Shown here: piece by piece, positions 4,431 through 5,598 of the stretch
Numbering within the stretch: the first letter of the stretch is position 1
Layout of the letters: every line of letters begins with the position of its first letter
Source: Streptomyces violaceus
GTDB taxonomy: Bacteria > Actinomycetota > Actinomycetes > Streptomycetales > Streptomycetaceae
Assembly (NCBI GenBank): GCA_000715635.1
Contig: KL569195.1
Coordinates: 144,352-149,949, forward strand
DNA length: 5,598 nt
Reading direction: 5' to 3'
Program-made: the position numbers and the translations under genes
Notes under the pieces: generated by a model
Database searches by the model: none
Told to the model about the DNA's origin: nothing
What the model saw: only the letters and a program-made list of their open reading frames with translations

Positions 4431-5507
4431 ATGGGAGGCTCTGTTCATAGCGAGCCTGTAGTCGAGGAGAGTGAATCCTTGCGGTCCGACGCCAACATCG
4501 CGGGACCGATGACCGATCCGGTCCCCGGTCCCCGTACCGAGTCGATGGGGGCGGATGTTTCACGTGAAACACCGCCTCCGATGGACGACACTCCCATCGG
4601 TCGTGCTGCCCAACTGGCGGTGGAGGCACTGGGCCGTGCCGGCGAGGGCCTGCCACGGCCCGAGCAGACCCGAATCATGGTGGTCGCCAACCAGAAGGGC
4701 GGTGTGGGCAAGACGACGACGACCGTCAACCTTGCCGCGTCGCTGGCCCTGCATGGCGGCCGTGTCTTGGTGGTCGACCTCGACCCACAGGGCAATGCCT
4801 CCACGGCGCTGGGGATCGACCATCACGCAGAAGTCCCGTCCATCTACGACGTGTTGGTGGAGAGCAAGCCGCTCTCCGAGGTCGTCCAGCCGGTCCCCGA
4901 TGTGGAGGGCCTCTTCTGCGCCCCGGCCACGATCGATCTCGCCGGTGCGGAGATCGAGCTGGTGTCCCTGGTGGCCCGGGAGAGCAGGCTGCAGCGCGCC
5001 ATCCAGGCGTACGAGCAGCCGCTGGACTACATCCTCATCGACTGCCCGCCCTCACTGGGCCTCCTGACGGTCAATGCGTTGGTGGCGGGCCAGGAGGTCC
5101 TGATCCCCATCCAGTGCGAGTACTACGCGCTGGAGGGCCTGGGGCAGCTGTTGCGCAACGTCGACCTCGTGCGCGGACACCTCAACCCCGCCCTGCACGT
5201 GTCGACCATCCTGCTCACCATGTACGACGGCCGGACGCGACTCGCGTCCCAGGTCGCGGACGAGGTGCGCACCCACTTCGGCGACGAGGTACTGCGCACG
5301 AGCATCCCCCGGTCCGTCCGTATCTCCGAGGCGCCGAGCTATGGGCAGACAGTGCTGACATACGATCCAGGATCGAGTGGTGCCCTCTCTTACCTCGAGG
5401 CGGCACGAGAGATCGCGCTGAAGGGCGTCGGCATCAGCTATGAAGCGACGCACGCCCACATCGGCGTACAGCAGACAGACCCGAGCATGGTGGAGGGCAT
5501 CCAGTGA
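4431..5507 (+). CDS. parA: Chromosome partitioning ATPase ParA (Soj/MinD-like Walker ATPase)
   Basis: ParA is an ATP-dependent DNA-binding switch that works with ParB-parS complexes to move chromosome origins; in Streptomyces it accumulates in growing hyphae tips and assists ParB complex assembly during sporulation. From ATG 4431 the protein has 358 residues. It shows the deviant Walker A motif KGGVGKTT (89-96), the Walker A' segment VVDLDPQGN (114-122), Walker B ILIDCPPS (201-208), and the late signatures TMYDGRTRLA and SIPRSVRISEAPSYGQ. About 80 residues precede the ATPase core, a Pro/acidic extension whose DVSRET stretch is encoded by the second parS. The start is uncertain: ATG 4431 has GAAGG too close (1 nt), while TTG 4479 has a strong GAGGAG at good spacing and would give 342 residues. 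It overlaps parB by 4 nt (GTGA), so the two are co-translated. Confidence 0.96.
   Translation: MGGSVHSEPVVEESESLRSDANIAGPMTDPVPGPRTESMGADVSRETPPPMDDTPIGRAAQLAVEALGRAGEGLPRPEQTRIMVVANQKGGVGKTTTTVNLAASLALHGGRVLVVDLDPQGNASTALGIDHHAEVPSIYDVLVESKPLSEVVQPVPDVEGLFCAPATIDLAGAEIELVSLVARESRLQRAIQAYEQPLDYILIDCPPSLGLLTVNALVAGQEVLIPIQCEYYALEGLGQLLRNVDLVRGHLNPALHVSTILLTMYDGRTRLASQVADEVRTHFGDEVLRTSIPRSVRISEAPSYGQTVLTYDPGSSGALSYLEAAREIALKGVGISYEATHAHIGVQQTDPSMVEGIQ
4464..4481 (+). promoter_or_regulatory. Strong Shine-Dalgarno before an in-frame TTG (alternative parA start)
   Basis: GAGGAG (4464-4469) lies 9 nt before TTG 4479-4481, which is in frame with parA. No other candidate start of parA (GTG 4257, ATG 4431, ATG 4507) has comparable Shine-Dalgarno spacing. 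If used, ParA would begin at the residues read as LRSDANIAGP. The codon type argues against it and the spacing argues for it. Confidence 0.4.
4557..4570. promoter_or_regulatory. parS centromere site 2 (inside parA)
   Basis: This is a perfect GTTTCACGTGAAAC palindrome; with its flanks (4556-4571) it matches the 16-bp TGTTTCACGTGAAACA form also used in Bacillus. It lies within parA codons and is read as D-V-S-R-E-T in the N-terminal extension. It is 298 bp from site 1. Such in-gene parS copies near parAB are typical of origin regions. Confidence 0.97.
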
Positions 5508-5598
5508 GCGAGCGACGGAGGGGACTGGGCCGTGGACTCGGCGCACTGATCCCTGCTGCCCCCACGGAGAAGTCGGTGGCCCAGGCTGCGGCAGGGGG
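5504..5598 (+). CDS. parB: Chromosome partitioning protein ParB, N-terminal 31 residues (partial)
   Basis: ParB is the CTPase that loads at parS, spreads as a sliding clamp and is moved by ParA. Only the start is in the window: M-SERRRGLGRGLGALIPAAP, the classic ParB N-terminus, in which the basic (R)RGLGRGLGAL motif contacts ParA and stimulates its ATPase. The GTG start overlaps the parA stop (GTGA) and follows GGAGGG (5492-5497) at good spacing. The CTP-binding, helix-turn-helix and dimerisation domains are beyond the right edge. Confidence 0.96.
   Translation, partial: MSERRRGLGRGLGALIPAAPTEKSVAQAAAG

Overview
The window is a piece of the conserved replication-origin neighbourhood of a high-GC actinomycete, almost certainly a Streptomyces or very close relative. 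The evidence is the gene order (dnaA divergent from rpmH-rnpA-yidD-yidC-jag-rsmG-parA-parB), the recognisable Streptomyces-type protein sequences (L34, RnpA, ParA, the DnaA N-terminus), frequent GTG starts and strong G/C third-position bias. The species cannot be fixed from this window. The replication origin itself is expected beyond the left edge, between dnaA and dnaN, and is not present here.

Layout. Positions 1-225 hold the first 75 codons of dnaA on the minus strand. Positions 226-618 are a divergent control region. It carries an inverted pair of DnaA boxes and two facing-away promoter candidates of almost identical design: TTGAAC-18-TACCGT toward dnaA and TTGACC-18-TACCGT toward rpmH. 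Positions 619-3323 are a tight plus-strand cluster: rpmH (L34), rnpA (RNase P protein), yidD and yidC (membrane protein insertion) and jag (KH-R3H RNA-binding protein). Junctions there are short: 21 nt, a 4-nt overlap, 3 nt and 15 nt. A perfect 12-bp stem-loop at 3341-3369 ends this cluster. rsmG (16S rRNA G527 methyltransferase) follows at 3449-4165. A 265-bp gap before parA contains a perfect parS site and tandem DnaA boxes. parA (most likely 4431-5507) contains a second perfect parS inside its coding sequence and overlaps the start of parB, which runs off the right edge.

Functionally the window joins three housekeeping themes: replication initiation (DnaA and its boxes), translation/RNA processing and membrane protein biogenesis (L34, RnpA, YidD, YidC, Jag, RsmG), and chromosome segregation (ParA, ParB, parS). 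The protein genes look intact and ordinary, and I see no mobile element, CRISPR, tRNA/rRNA gene or undescribed protein system. The points worth a second look are regulatory: the mirrored dnaA/rpmH promoters around shared DnaA boxes, a strong hairpin in the dnaA leader, a hairpin covering the rnpA ribosome binding site, and the co-location of parS and DnaA boxes ahead of parA.
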